Of a stretch of DNA of 64,000 nt, positions 17,393 to 27,204 are shown in pieces. The position numbers were made by a program, and so were the translations under genes. Below the pieces are notes generated by a model, which saw only the letters and a list, made by a program, of their open reading frames with translations, was not told the DNA's origin and searched no databases. Origin of the DNA: Sulfurimonas sp. Its GTDB lineage: Bacteria; Campylobacterota; Campylobacteria; Campylobacterales; Sulfurimonadaceae. The stretch's first letter is position 1; each line of letters begins with the position of its first letter. Location of the stretch: contig VMSZ01000056.1 of NCBI GenBank assembly GCA_013791885.1, forward strand, positions 23,995 through 87,994, given 5' to 3'.

Positions 17393-19741
17393 ATGAATGA
17401 AAAAACTATAGTTTTACCTTCTGCCAGAGCGATACGCAATGAGCAACTAAAAATAGAAAATCCGACACTTTTTCTTCCAAATTACATAACTATGAGCGAT
17501 TTTGTCTCCAAGCTTTGCATCGTAAAAGATTTAAAAATGCATGATGAAGACAGCAGGGTCCTTTTGCTGCTAGAAGCTGCAGATTTCAAAGAGTTTTCAC
17601 AGCTTCAAATAGAGCGAAATTTTTTTACTTTCACAAAAAATTCTTCCTATATATTTAAATTTTTTGAAGAGTTAAGTGCTGAGATGTATGACATTCAAGA
17701 GCTTGATACTTCAGATATTTATGCAGAGTATGAAGAGCACATAAGCATTCTTCAGGAACTTCACAAACGTTATGAGAAAATCTGTGCCCAGCGGAAGGTT
17801 CTCGATAGAATATTTTTGCCCAAACTCTATATTTTTCATAAAGAATATGCCCTAACGCATAAAAAAATCGAGATACACGCAGAGGGACATCTTACAAATT
17901 TTGAACTTGAGCTTCTACAAAAATGCTGCGTGTATTCAGAAGTAAACATTCATCTAAATACTACAAAGTTCAATACTAAAATGCAAAAGAAATTTTTGGA
18001 TTTGGGTATTGAACTTGAGAAGGATTACTCTTATATTATCTCACTAAACGCAGCGAAAATTGTGAGTAAAGAAGAGAGTAAAAAAAACAAAAAAATCCAC
18101 TGCGAATCTTTAAGTGAGTCTCTCTTGCAAGTTGCGTTTGTGAAGACGAAACTCTATGAGTTTATACAAAAAGGCTACGAAGCGCAAAATATAGCGGTTA
18201 TTTTGCCAGATGAAAAGTTCGCGGAGCTTCTGAAGGTATTTGATGAAAAATCAAACTTTAACTTTGCCATGGGCGATGCATTTTCTAAAAGTAAAATCTA
18301 TCAAAAACTAGATGCAACAATGCAGGCCATAGAGAGCGACACGAAAGAAAATGAGGCAAGACTAGAACGCGTTGGGGAGGAGATATACTTAGAGCTTTTT
18401 TCCATTTACTACAAGAGCGCAAAAGAGGTAAATATTTTGGAATACTTTGCCAAATATAAAGAGTTCATAGGCAGCAAAGTCGAGCTAAAAATTTTTGAAG
18501 AAGAGATGTATAACTTTAAAAACATTCTCCCTTTTATGAGTGAAATGAGCGTAAAGTCTCTGTTGCATCTTTTCCTGCAGAGAATATCGCAAAGAACACT
18601 CGATGACGTGCGCGGAGGAAAAATAACTGTTATGGGAGTTTTAGAAACCAGAGCAGTTGCGTTTGATGCGGTTATAATAGTAGATTTCAGTGACTCAAAT
18701 GTCCCGCGAAAAAGCGATAAAGATATGTTCTTAAATACAAAAATCCGTACAATAGCCGGCTTACCGACTATGAATGACAGAGAGAATCTGCAAAAGCATT
18801 ACTATGAAAGATTGATTAACTCAAGTAAAGAAGTCGCGATTTGTTACGTCGAATCAAGCCAAAGCTCTGCTTCGCGTTTTCTCAAACAGTTGCATATTAA
18901 GCAAATAAAGAGTCACTCTGAACAGGACTATGCTCAGATACTTTTTCATAAACGCAGTCTTGTTAAAAAAGAAGATGAAAAAATTGTGGGAGAGTATAGT
19001 TTTAAAGAGCATAAACTCTCAAACACAAAACTAAAAACTTTTTTGACCTGCAAAAGAAAATTTTATTACAGATATATCAAGCACATAAACGCCCATGAAA
19101 TCCCAAAAGATATGCCAAAAGAGTGGGAAATAGGGATTGATGTACATAGTGCGCTTAAAGAGCTTTACAGTAAAAAAAATAGCTACACAAACGCAGTTGA
19201 ACTCAAACGCGACCTGCAAAAAGAACTCGACAATGTTTGTGGGAGAAGTGAGCTGGAAAAATATCTCATCAGTATGTATAAAAAAAGTTTAGATGCATTT
19301 TGTGAAAATGAGATAGTAAGATTTCAAGAAGGATGGAAAGTCCTCAGTTGTGAAGAGAACTTTGAATGTGACTTTGCGGGGGTAAAGCTTATCGGGCAGA
19401 TTGACAGAATTGACCAAAGAGAAGATGAGATTTTTGTGCTTGACTACAAAACAGGTTCTTATCCGCTCTATAACTCTAAAAACTTCACCGAAGCGACAGA
19501 TTTTCAATTAGAGTTTTATTATCTCTTAACAAAAAAATTAGCAGGCCAAACGCAGTGCGGATACTACGATTTAAAAGAGTCCAAAATTGTAAACGAACTG
19601 TTTTTAGAGGAAAAACTCGGCGTTTTGGAGTCCAACATCAAAGACATTCTAATGCACGAAACACATGAGTTTGACAAGTGTGATGACTTGAAAAATTGTA
19701 TTTACTGTGAATTTTCCACTATGTGCCAAAGAGAAAAATGA
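17393..19741 (+). CDS. addB: AddB subunit of the AddAB helicase-nuclease
   Basis: Partner of AddA in processing double-strand DNA ends for RecA. The 782 residues lack a functional Walker A box, as usual for AddB. The C-terminal PD-(D/E)XK nuclease is clear: GIDVHSALKELY, IGQIDRIDQREDEIFVLDYKTGS with catalytic Asp and Lys, and QLEFYYLL. Four cysteines of an iron-sulphur cluster are visible: one in LKTFLTCKRKFYYRY and three in NCIYCEFSTMC (CX2CX5C), matching AddB-type nucleases. The stop overlaps the addA start (ATGA). Confidence 0.93.
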   Translation: MNEKTIVLPSARAIRNEQLKIENPTLFLPNYITMSDFVSKLCIVKDLKMHDEDSRVLLLLEAADFKEFSQLQIERNFFTFTKNSSYIFKFFEELSAEMYDIQELDTSDIYAEYEEHISILQELHKRYEKICAQRKVLDRIFLPKLYIFHKEYALTHKKIEIHAEGHLTNFELELLQKCCVYSEVNIHLNTTKFNTKMQKKFLDLGIELEKDYSYIISLNAAKIVSKEESKKNKKIHCESLSESLLQVAFVKTKLYEFIQKGYEAQNIAVILPDEKFAELLKVFDEKSNFNFAMGDAFSKSKIYQKLDATMQAIESDTKENEARLERVGEEIYLELFSIYYKSAKEVNILEYFAKYKEFIGSKVELKIFEEEMYNFKNILPFMSEMSVKSLLHLFLQRISQRTLDDVRGGKITVMGVLETRAVAFDAVIIVDFSDSNVPRKSDKDMFLNTKIRTIAGLPTMNDRENLQKHYYERLINSSKEVAICYVESSQSSASRFLKQLHIKQIKSHSEQDYAQILFHKRSLVKKEDEKIVGEYSFKEHKLSNTKLKTFLTCKRKFYYRYIKHINAHEIPKDMPKEWEIGIDVHSALKELYSKKNSYTNAVELKRDLQKELDNVCGRSELEKYLISMYKKSLDAFCENEIVRFQEGWKVLSCEENFECDFAGVKLIGQIDRIDQREDEIFVLDYKTGSYPLYNSKNFTEATDFQLEFYYLLTKKLAGQTQCGYYDLKESKIVNELFLEEKLGVLESNIKDILMHETHEFDKCDDLKNCIYCEFSTMCQREK

Positions 19742-22485
19742 TGTTTGTAGATAATTTGGCCTACGAAGCGAGTGCAGGAAGCGGGAAAACTTTTATGCTG
19801 GTTGTGCGTTATTTGAGCCTGCTTTTTAAAGGCGCAGACGCGAGTAAAATCTTGGCGCTCACCTTTACCAACAAAGCGGCTCATGAGATGCAGGAACGTG
19901 TTGTTTTAACGCTTGAAGAGTTGGAGAATCGCGGGGAACTGGTAGAGATAGCAAAAGTAACCGGACTCAGCCAAGAAGAGTTGCTGCTCAACCGTAAAAG
20001 AATTTTAGACGAGTTTTTAAATTCTAACACGAAGATTATGACGATAGATAAATTTTTTACGCAGATTTTACGAAAATTTTCGCTTTACGCTTCTTTAATG
20101 CCTGATTTTACGACTATGAATTCCCAACATGAGCTCAAATTGCTTTCGCGTTTTTTAAAAGAGGTGAGCGTTGCTGGGAAAAAAGAAACACTCATTAACC
20201 TCTCTTTACAATCAAAAAAAAGACTTGAGAGTATTTTTACACTTCTGGATGAGTTTTACATTAAACAAAAAGAGCTCTCCCACCTGAGTTTTACAAAAGA
20301 AGAACCGTACAAATATGAAGAGTTGGCAATGCACAGCTCTGCTGAACTACAAAAGATGGTACGTTTGTGTGATAGCGCTTCTTCAACTGTGTTAAACGCA
20401 GTGGATGCAGAAAATTTTGAAGAGCTGCGTTTAAAGAGCTGGGTTGGAAGAGAGACGCTTGAATACAGAACCTTTTCTAAATGTTTCATCCCTGAGATGG
20501 ACAGATATCTTTTAGAGATAAACGCAGCCATTACCAAGCATAACAGGGCCAAAGAGCAGAATTTTTTTCATGCGCTTAGCGAACTTGCAGATATTTATGT
20601 CAAAGCTAAAAGAGCACTCTATACGGACGATAGTGAGCTAAGTTTTAGCGATGTCAGTGTTTTGGTTTATTATCTGCTGCAAGAGAGAGTTGACAGCGAA
20701 TTTTTGTATTTTAGACTCGATGCGCAGATTGAGCATATGCTGCTTGATGAGTTTCAGGACACGAGCATTTTACAGTATGCGATTTTAAAACCGCTGATTG
20801 ATGAGATTCTCTCAGGCAATGGTTCCTTTGAGAACGGAAGTTTCTTTTTCGTAGGTGATGTGAAGCAGTCTATTTACAGATTTCGCGGTGGGGTGAGTGC
20901 GCTTTTTGGCAGAGTCCAAGAGATGCATGAGACAAAACTTGAAGCGCTTTTGACAAACTACCGTTCGCAAAAAGAGGTAGTAGAGTTTGTAAACGCAGTC
21001 TTTGACGAGAAGATAAAAAACTACGCGCCGCAAAATGTAAAAGCAGAGGCAAATGGCGGTTATGTTCAAGTTTTAGAGAGTGAAACACCAGAACAAGAAG
21101 CACTTGAGCAGGTGAAAAAACTGATATCTCTCGGAGCTGATTTAAACGAGATTGCTATTTTGTGTGCGACAAACGGTGATGGTGAAGTCATTAAACAGAT
21201 ACTTCAGGACGAGCATATAGAAGTGGTGACAGAGACTACAACGAAACTTATCAACCAAAAGAGTGTCAAAGCTGTTTTAGAGTACTTGAAGTACTTGTAT
21301 TTTGGGGAAGAGATTTACAGATACAACTTTTTTTCTTTGATAGAGTCAGAAGTAAAGCCGATTGCAAAAGTCGATTTTAACAGAGTTTCTCTTTTAAATA
21401 TTGTCAAAAAAGTCATCAGCGAATATGAACTTTTTAACGGAGATTTTCACCTTATACGCTTTTTGGATGTGCTTGCAAAACAGACAAATATTGAAGCCCT
21501 TTTGTTTGAGTATGAGAGAATTGACGCGAGCGCAGCTGCCTCTGACTTGAGCGGTGTGCGCGTTTTGACTGTGCACAAATCCAAAGGTTTGGAGTATGAA
21601 CACGTCATCGTCATGGACAGACTCAAAAAAGCGCCGCCCTCAAGAGATGCCATCATTTATGAGTATGAGGGTATTCATCTGCAAAATGTTTATCTTCGCA
21701 TGAGCGGCAGAGAAACACTTGATAAAGAGTATGAAAACGCAATAAACAAAGAGAAGATTTTAGAAAGAGAAGACAATCTTAATGCTTTGTACGTTGCGTT
21801 TACTCGGGCAAAAGAAAATCTTTTTATTGTCATGAAACCCAAAGATTCTATGTTTGATATTTTAGATCTGAGTGCTTCTCAAAGAGGAGTGCTTGTGTGC
21901 AGAAAAACGCAGCATACAGAGCAGCAAAGCCTTAAAACTTTAGAATATAAAGAACTATATTATGGAATGCAAAGTGATCTTTTAGAGCTTCAAAAAGAAA
22001 AAGAAGAAGATTTACAGGCCATTAATTTTGGTTTGGGACTTCATTATATGTTGGAGATGCTCGCTGCGTTTGAACCGCAAAACATAGAAGACGCTAAAAA
22101 TGCTCTCATTAACAAATACGGCTACATTTTAGAAGAGAGCGAGATTGAAGATATAATACAAAGAGTCAGCAGACTTCTTGAAGAGACTGCGTTTAGAGAG
22201 CTAATACAGGGCGAGTGTTACAGAGAAAAGGCGATTAAATACAAAAATAATCTTCGCTATATTGACCTACTGGTTAAAAGCGACTCTTCTGATACGGATA
22301 GATACTCTCTTTTTAGCCAACAAAACTGGAATGTTATTGACTACAAAAGTTCTCTCTCTTACGCAAAAGAGCATGAAAAACAAGTAAAATACTACATAAA
22401 CGCAGTCCAAGAGATTACAGGGGATGCGGTTAAAGGCTACATTTGTTATCTGCTTCAAGATACAATAAAAATAGTTAAAATATAA
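19738..22485 (+). CDS. addA: AddA subunit: UvrD-like helicase and nuclease
   Basis: ATP-dependent 3'-5' helicase-nuclease, 915 residues from the ATG that overlaps the addB stop; an in-frame start five codons earlier is less likely. Superfamily 1 motifs: Walker A ASAGSGKT, LTFTNKAAHEMQER, Walker B MLLDEFQDTS, GDVKQSIYRFRGG, TNYRS, VLTVHKSKGLEYEHV and YVAFTRAKENL. The C-terminal nuclease shows GLGLHYMLEM, LRYIDLLV and VIDYKSS. AddAB replaces RecBCD in this phylum and usually recognises a short Chi sequence. The Chi of this lineage is unknown to me. Confidence 0.95.
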   Translation: MMFVDNLAYEASAGSGKTFMLVVRYLSLLFKGADASKILALTFTNKAAHEMQERVVLTLEELENRGELVEIAKVTGLSQEELLLNRKRILDEFLNSNTKIMTIDKFFTQILRKFSLYASLMPDFTTMNSQHELKLLSRFLKEVSVAGKKETLINLSLQSKKRLESIFTLLDEFYIKQKELSHLSFTKEEPYKYEELAMHSSAELQKMVRLCDSASSTVLNAVDAENFEELRLKSWVGRETLEYRTFSKCFIPEMDRYLLEINAAITKHNRAKEQNFFHALSELADIYVKAKRALYTDDSELSFSDVSVLVYYLLQERVDSEFLYFRLDAQIEHMLLDEFQDTSILQYAILKPLIDEILSGNGSFENGSFFFVGDVKQSIYRFRGGVSALFGRVQEMHETKLEALLTNYRSQKEVVEFVNAVFDEKIKNYAPQNVKAEANGGYVQVLESETPEQEALEQVKKLISLGADLNEIAILCATNGDGEVIKQILQDEHIEVVTETTTKLINQKSVKAVLEYLKYLYFGEEIYRYNFFSLIESEVKPIAKVDFNRVSLLNIVKKVISEYELFNGDFHLIRFLDVLAKQTNIEALLFEYERIDASAAASDLSGVRVLTVHKSKGLEYEHVIVMDRLKKAPPSRDAIIYEYEGIHLQNVYLRMSGRETLDKEYENAINKEKILEREDNLNALYVAFTRAKENLFIVMKPKDSMFDILDLSASQRGVLVCRKTQHTEQQSLKTLEYKELYYGMQSDLLELQKEKEEDLQAINFGLGLHYMLEMLAAFEPQNIEDAKNALINKYGYILEESEIEDIIQRVSRLLEETAFRELIQGECYREKAIKYKNNLRYIDLLVKSDSSDTDRYSLFSQQNWNVIDYKSSLSYAKEHEKQVKYYINAVQEITGDAVKGYICYLLQDTIKIVKI

Positions 22486-22530
22486 ACCTTAAATAAACCA
22501 TAAATTAAGCTAATTATAAGTTTATACAGA

Positions 22531-22536
22531 TATACT
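22531..22536 (+). promoter_or_regulatory. Putative -10 box for rplM-rpsI
   Basis: TATACT lies about 60 bases before the rplM ATG within a very AT-rich stretch. The leader that follows contains AAGGG as ribosome-binding site. No terminator is obvious between addA and this point. Confidence 0.45.
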
Positions 22537-22598
22537 TTCGCCACTCAAATAAGCATTATAAAATGTTTTGATAAAAAATTTACTTGAAGGGTTCAAGA

Positions 22599-23021
22599 AT
22601 GAAATTTACTAAAATTGCAACTTCTGAACAAATCGATCAAAAATGGGTTTTGATTGATGCTGAGGGAAAAACATTTGGTCGTATCATTACAGAAGTAGCT
22701 ACATTACTTCGTGGTAAGAACAAAACTTGTTATACTCCAAACATTGACTGTGGTGATTACGTTGTAATCGTTAACGCTTCTAAAGCAAAACTTAACGGTC
22801 TTGGTAAAATTGCTAACAAAGAGTATTTCTCATATTCAGGATACTTTGGTAGTACAAAAAGTGTTAAGATGACTGAACTTTTAGCGAAAAATCCAGAGAA
22901 ACTATTCAGATTAGCTACTCGCGGTATGCTTCCTAAAACTAAGCTTGGCGCTAAAATGATTAAAAAATTAAAAATTTATGCAGGTGCTGAGCATCCTCAC
23001 ACTGCACAACTTGCTAAGTAA
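22599..23021 (+). CDS. rplM: 50S ribosomal protein L13
   Basis: 140 residues beginning at the family N-terminus (KFTKIATSEQIDQKWVLIDA), with GRIITEVATLLRGKNKTCYTPNIDCGDYV and GMLPKTKLGAKMIKKLKIYAG in part as signatures. An in-frame TTG five codons upstream lies in the ribosome-binding region (GAAGGG) and is rejected as start. Co-transcribed with rpsI ten bases downstream, as in most bacteria. Confidence 0.98.
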   Translation: MKFTKIATSEQIDQKWVLIDAEGKTFGRIITEVATLLRGKNKTCYTPNIDCGDYVVIVNASKAKLNGLGKIANKEYFSYSGYFGSTKSVKMTELLAKNPEKLFRLATRGMLPKTKLGAKMIKKLKIYAGAEHPHTAQLAK

Positions 23022-23031
23022 GGATTGATTT

Positions 23032-23421
23032 ATGGCAAAAATATATGCAACAGGTCGTCGTAAAGCGTCAATAGCAAAAGTATGGTTAACTCCAGGAACA
23101 GGTGCAATGACAATCAATGGTCTTTCATTAGACGCATGGTTGGGTGGTCTTGAGGCTAAAAAGCTTCGTGTTAAACAACCACTTGTATTAACTAAACAAG
23201 ATACTTCAGTTGATATCGTTGCTACTACTTTAGGTGGTGGTTTCGGCGGTCAAGCTGATGCACTTCGTCATGGTATTTCTCGTGCTTTAGTAAGATTTAA
23301 CCCAGAGTTAAAAGCTATACTAAAACCAGAAGGTATGATGACTCGTGATTCACGTATTGTTGAACGTAAGAAGCCAGGTAAGCGTAAAGCTCGTCGTTCT
23401 CGTCAGTTCTCTAAACGTTAA
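23032..23421 (+). CDS. rpsI: 30S ribosomal protein S9
   Basis: 129 residues with the N-terminal [14 protein letters not shown], the central [20 protein letters not shown] and the basic C-terminal tail [17 protein letters not shown], whose last Arg contacts P-site tRNA. AAGGA precedes the ATG. It ends an operon closed by a strong terminator. Confidence 0.99.
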   Translation: MAKIYATGRRKASIAKVWLTPGTGAMTINGLSLDAWLGGLEAKKLRVKQPLVLTKQDTSVDIVATTLGGGFGGQADALRHGISRALVRFNPELKAILKPEGMMTRDSRIVERKKPGKRKARRSRQFSKR

Positions 23422-23433
23422 TCGTTTCTCTTT

Positions 23434-23470
23434 CTTTTACCACTGCCTTGGGGCTTTGGTAAAAGCTTTT
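23434..23470 (+). terminator. Rho-independent terminator of rplM-rpsI
   Basis: CTTTTACCA pairs perfectly with TGGTAAAAG (9 bp), with an inner GCC/GGC helix and tetraloop TTGG. It is followed by CTTTTATCTTT. This is one of the clearest terminators in the window. Confidence 0.88.
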
Positions 23471-23519
23471 ATCTTTAAACTTCAAAAACAAAATAATCCT
23501 CCCTTAAATCTTATTTCTA

Positions 23520-23525
23520 TATAAT
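23520..23525 (+). promoter_or_regulatory. Putative -10 box for the DUF945 gene
   Basis: TATAAT inside CTATATAATCC lies 28 bases before the ATG. AAAAAGG stands in for a ribosome-binding site. No clear -35. Confidence 0.5.
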
Positions 23526-23553
23526 CCCTTTACAAATAAAAAAGGCTTTTTAT

Positions 23554-24933
23554 ATGAAAAAACTTCTCGCTCTTCTTTTTGTTCTTGTCTTGCTGGCAGC
23601 AGCCATTCCCGTAGTTGGAAATAAACTTGTAGAAAATACCCTCAATGAGAAAATAGAGCTTTTAAGTGCTCATGGTATAGAAGTAAAAAGCGAAAATATA
23701 GATGCCTCGTATCTCCAAACAAAAAAACATTATGAATTTTTACTCAAAGACAGCGAGAAGTTTTTAGCCTATTTAAATCAGAACTCTCATAGGGAAATAC
23801 CGCCTTATGTAAATGAGATGGTAGATGGTATTTTACTTGGAGCTGATGTTGAATATAATAACATACCCTTTGTGATGAACGCCATTGAGGCTGATGTGTA
23901 TGTTATGTCACTCTCTAAGAATATGATGCAAGAAATGAAAAATGAGGATGCTGAGTTTTATGCATTTGTAAACTCTTTTTTTGAGAAGAAAGGGATTCTT
24001 TATCATTTGCAATACGATGTTATCACGAGAGATTTTAACGGCTATATTAAAGATATCCGTGAACAGTACACTCTAAAAGATGACACCAATGTGAGCATAG
24101 ATTTTTCAGGGATGAACTACAAAGGAAGCGGGGATTTACTTGCTCCAAATATTATTAGTTCCAATGTCGAGCGTATCTCTCTTATAGCTTTAAAAGATAC
24201 AACAGAGCTCAGATTCGATTTAGCGGGATTTTCTTCGGCATCAGAATTTGAATCAAAAAGCAGATACTCGAGTTCTGCAAGTTTAGAGAATATCGCTCTT
24301 ATTATCAAAGGCGAAGAGAATATTGCGATGTATTCAAAAGATTTAAAAATGAGTCTTTCTTCGGACACTCAAGAGAGTTTTGCAAAAATGTATGCAAAAA
24401 GTAACTTTAAAGAGTTCGGTATAAATACAAGAGAACTCAATGTAAAAGTGTATGATTTAAACTATGACATCTCTTTGAGTGACTTGGACAAAGATGCACT
24501 TGAAGAGCTTCAAGATGTAGTCACGCAGGCGAAACAATCGCCATCTAACAGTCTGGAGCTACAGGTAAGAGAGAGCCTTATTAAACTTCTTTCCCGCGGT
24601 CTGGTTTTAGGTATAGATGATTTGTCATTTAAAAAACTGCTTTTAGATGACACCAAAGATCTCCAGGGAATTTCAATTCACTCTCAGATTTTTTTCAAAG
24701 AAGATGCTGCTTTGGCAAATAAGCTTCTGTATACGCCGGTTTTACTCATTCAAAATCTCGATAGCGATATTAAAATAAAAATTTCAAAAGAGATTTTTAA
24801 CAAGATAAATGAAAATGCTCCAATGACAACACTTGCTATGGAATATGCAAAAGTTGAAGGAGAAAATTATGTTTTTGAAATTTCCTTTCATAATGGGGAA
24901 CTTTTGGTCAACGGCAGAGTACTTAAGAGCTAA
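23554..24933 (+). CDS. DUF945 (YdgA-like) exported protein
   Basis: 459 residues with an N-terminal signal anchor (about residues 3-22: LLALLFVLVLLAAAIPVVG) followed by NKLVENTLNEKIELL, the usual beginning of DUF945/YdgA proteins. The remainder is a long periplasmic region rich in beta strands. Function is unknown. It is immediately followed, with no spacer, by the peptide-binding protein gene. Confidence 0.72.
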   Translation: MKKLLALLFVLVLLAAAIPVVGNKLVENTLNEKIELLSAHGIEVKSENIDASYLQTKKHYEFLLKDSEKFLAYLNQNSHREIPPYVNEMVDGILLGADVEYNNIPFVMNAIEADVYVMSLSKNMMQEMKNEDAEFYAFVNSFFEKKGILYHLQYDVITRDFNGYIKDIREQYTLKDDTNVSIDFSGMNYKGSGDLLAPNIISSNVERISLIALKDTTELRFDLAGFSSASEFESKSRYSSSASLENIALIIKGEENIAMYSKDLKMSLSSDTQESFAKMYAKSNFKEFGINTRELNVKVYDLNYDISLSDLDKDALEELQDVVTQAKQSPSNSLELQVRESLIKLLSRGLVLGIDDLSFKKLLLDDTKDLQGISIHSQIFFKEDAALANKLLYTPVLLIQNLDSDIKIKISKEIFNKINENAPMTTLAMEYAKVEGENYVFEISFHNGELLVNGRVLKS

Positions 24934-26442
24934 ATGCGCACCTTTGTACTTCTTCTATTCTCGCTTCATCTTTTTGCCTCAACTTTGCATTTGGCAACAT
25001 CTGCAAATCCGTCGCGTTTAAACCCAATACTTGCGACAGATTCAAGCTCTTCCGAAATAGCCGGATTTTTATTTAACGGACTTTTAAAGTATGACAAAGA
25101 TTCTTCAACAATCATTGGTGATTTGGCGGAAGATTTTTATTTTCAAGATAATAGAACGGTAATCTTCAAACTTCGTAAAAATGTCACATGGCACGATGGA
25201 GTAAAGTTCACAGCAAAAGATGTTATTTTTACTTATGAGACGCTGATGTCTCCAAAAATAGTCTCTCCATACACCGCTAATTTTCGCTTTGTAGAAAGTG
25301 TGAAAGCTTTGGATGAATTTACCTGCGAAGTAAAATATACCAAGCCCTATTTTAAAGCACTGGAAACTTGGATGATGGGAATTCTTCCCGAGCATATTTT
25401 ACAAAATGATGAAAACCTTATGAATTCAGAGTTCAATACTAATCCTATAGGAACAGGTCCCTATAAACTCTATCAGCTTGAGCATTCAAAAAATATTATT
25501 TTAGTTGCATATGAGGATTACTTTGAAGGAAAGTCAAAGATTGAACGTATTGCGTTTCATGTTATTGCTGACCCGATGACACGTTTCTTGATGCTAAAAT
25601 CTTCAGCCCTGGATATTGGCAATATTGAACCAATGGAATTTGAGAGACAGCTGAGTAAAGATTTCTTCAAAAAGTTTGATGTCTATGAAGAGATAAGCCG
25701 TTCCTACACCTATCTTGGATTTAACCTAAGAAGAGAAAAATTTAAAAATCCAAAAGTAAGAGAAGCCCTTTCTTTAGCCATAGACAGAGAACAAATAGTG
25801 AAGATACTTTTTTTCAAACATGCTAAAGTATGCACGGGACCATTTTTGCCTACCACAAAAGCTTTTAACGAAGATGTCAAAGCACCAAAGCAAAATATAA
25901 AAAAGGCCAAAGAACTGTTACAAGAGGCCGGTTATGATGAAAATAATCCTTTTGAATTTGAGATAGCAACATCTAATTCAAGTTCCATTCGCCCCTATGC
26001 AGCTGAGATACTACAACATCAGCTCAAAGAGGCAGGTGTTGTAGTCAAACTGCGTGTTATGGAGTGGCAGGCATTTTTAAATATGGTTGTATTTCCAAAT
26101 GATTTTGATACGGTACTCCTTGGTTGGGGTCTCTCTCCTATGCCTGACCCTTATATGTTTTGGCATACACAGAGCGATAAAAAAGGGGGTTTCAATCTTG
26201 TCGGTTATAATAATCCGCTTATAGATAAAATGATAGAAGAGTCTCAAGAAATTATTGATAAACCAAAATTGGATGCTCTTTTTAGAGAGATGTTTAAAAT
26301 TATTGTTAATGACAATCCTTATCTTTTTTTGTATATACCAAATTCAATTACTGCCACGAGTAAAAATATAAAAAATATTCAACCAAGCCCAAGCGGTATC
26401 TGGCATAATTATATAGAGTGGGAAAAGGAAGAGATACAATGA
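24934..26442 (+). CDS. Peptide/oligopeptide ABC transporter substrate-binding protein (SBP family 5)
   Basis: 502 residues with a signal peptide (RTFVLLLFSLHLFASTL) and the family 5 pattern: PSRLNPILATDSSSSEIAGFLFNGL, LRKNVTWHDGVKFTAKDVIFT, TNPIGTGPYKL and KVREALSLAIDREQIVK (parts). It should bind peptides, nickel or similar ligands in the periplasm for a DppBCDF/OppBCDF-type importer. No permease or ATPase genes are adjacent. There is no lipobox Cys, so it is probably soluble. Starts directly after the previous stop; its end overlaps the HAD gene (ATGA). Confidence 0.9.
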   Translation: MRTFVLLLFSLHLFASTLHLATSANPSRLNPILATDSSSSEIAGFLFNGLLKYDKDSSTIIGDLAEDFYFQDNRTVIFKLRKNVTWHDGVKFTAKDVIFTYETLMSPKIVSPYTANFRFVESVKALDEFTCEVKYTKPYFKALETWMMGILPEHILQNDENLMNSEFNTNPIGTGPYKLYQLEHSKNIILVAYEDYFEGKSKIERIAFHVIADPMTRFLMLKSSALDIGNIEPMEFERQLSKDFFKKFDVYEEISRSYTYLGFNLRREKFKNPKVREALSLAIDREQIVKILFFKHAKVCTGPFLPTTKAFNEDVKAPKQNIKKAKELLQEAGYDENNPFEFEIATSNSSSIRPYAAEILQHQLKEAGVVVKLRVMEWQAFLNMVVFPNDFDTVLLGWGLSPMPDPYMFWHTQSDKKGGFNLVGYNNPLIDKMIEESQEIIDKPKLDALFREMFKIIVNDNPYLFLYIPNSITATSKNIKNIQPSPSGIWHNYIEWEKEEIQ

Positions 26443-27086
26443 TAATTTTATTTGATTTAGACGGAACATTAATTGACTCCACAGAAGCAATTCTGGAAAG
26501 TTTTCATCAAACTTATAAGATGCATAGTTGTCTGCAGCCGACAGATGAAGCTATTGTAGCATTGATAGGGTACCCCCTGGATATCATGTTTGCAGAACTT
26601 GGTATTGAAAGAGAAAAAGTTTGGGATTTTGTAGAAACTTATAAAGAACATTACCGCAAAATTTCCACTCAAAAAACTGTTTTACTCTCGCGTGCAAAGG
26701 AAGCTGTTGAAGAAGCAAGTAAATTTGCAACGCTTGGAATTGTAACAACTAAAACAGGAGTATATTCACAGATACTTTTAGAACATTTTGGTTTGATGCA
26801 CTATTTTGAAGTCCTAATAGGACGGGAACACGTAGAACAGCCTAAGCCGCATGCAGAGCCAATTTTAACAGCTTTGAAAGCTTTAAACAGTGCTGAAAAA
26901 GAGATATGGATGATAGGTGACACAAAGCTAGATCTTCTTTGTGCAAAAAATGCAGAAGTAAATTCCATAGGAGTGTTAAGTGGATATGATAACTATAAAA
27001 CACTAAAAATATTTACAGATATTATCGTGGATGATGCTCTTGAGGCAGTAAGATACTTACAGAGAAGGAAGATATCACACATATAA
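26439..27086 (+). CDS. HAD-superfamily hydrolase, phosphoglycolate-phosphatase-like
   Basis: 215 residues from the ATG overlapping the previous stop; a GTG start seven codons upstream would be less coupled. HAD motif I is FDLDGTLIDS at the very N-terminus, motif II is in TLGIVTTKTG, motif III Lys lies near EQPKPHAEP, and motif IV is MIGDTKLDLLCAKNA. The inserted helical cap (residues ~15-85) is of the phosphoglycolate phosphatase/PpaX type. The substrate is uncertain. An autotroph with oxygen exposure could need 2-phosphoglycolate removal. Confidence 0.85.
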   Translation: MIILFDLDGTLIDSTEAILESFHQTYKMHSCLQPTDEAIVALIGYPLDIMFAELGIEREKVWDFVETYKEHYRKISTQKTVLLSRAKEAVEEASKFATLGIVTTKTGVYSQILLEHFGLMHYFEVLIGREHVEQPKPHAEPILTALKALNSAEKEIWMIGDTKLDLLCAKNAEVNSIGVLSGYDNYKTLKIFTDIIVDDALEAVRYLQRRKISHI

Positions 27087-27150
27087 CTTAGTTATATAAA
27101 AAGTATAAATCTATCAAGCTATATTTAAGAGCAACTTGCCTAAAATACAT

Positions 27151-27156
27151 TATATT
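27151..27156 (+). promoter_or_regulatory. Putative -10 box for porCDAB
   Basis: TATATT in an AT-rich stretch about 49 bases before the ATG. AAAGGAGAATG gives a strong ribosome-binding site. The 118-base gap has no other feature. Confidence 0.4.
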
Positions 27157-27204
27157 AGAACTGGTAGAAAATTTTTTAAATTTCTTGAAAACAAAGGAGA
27201 ATGA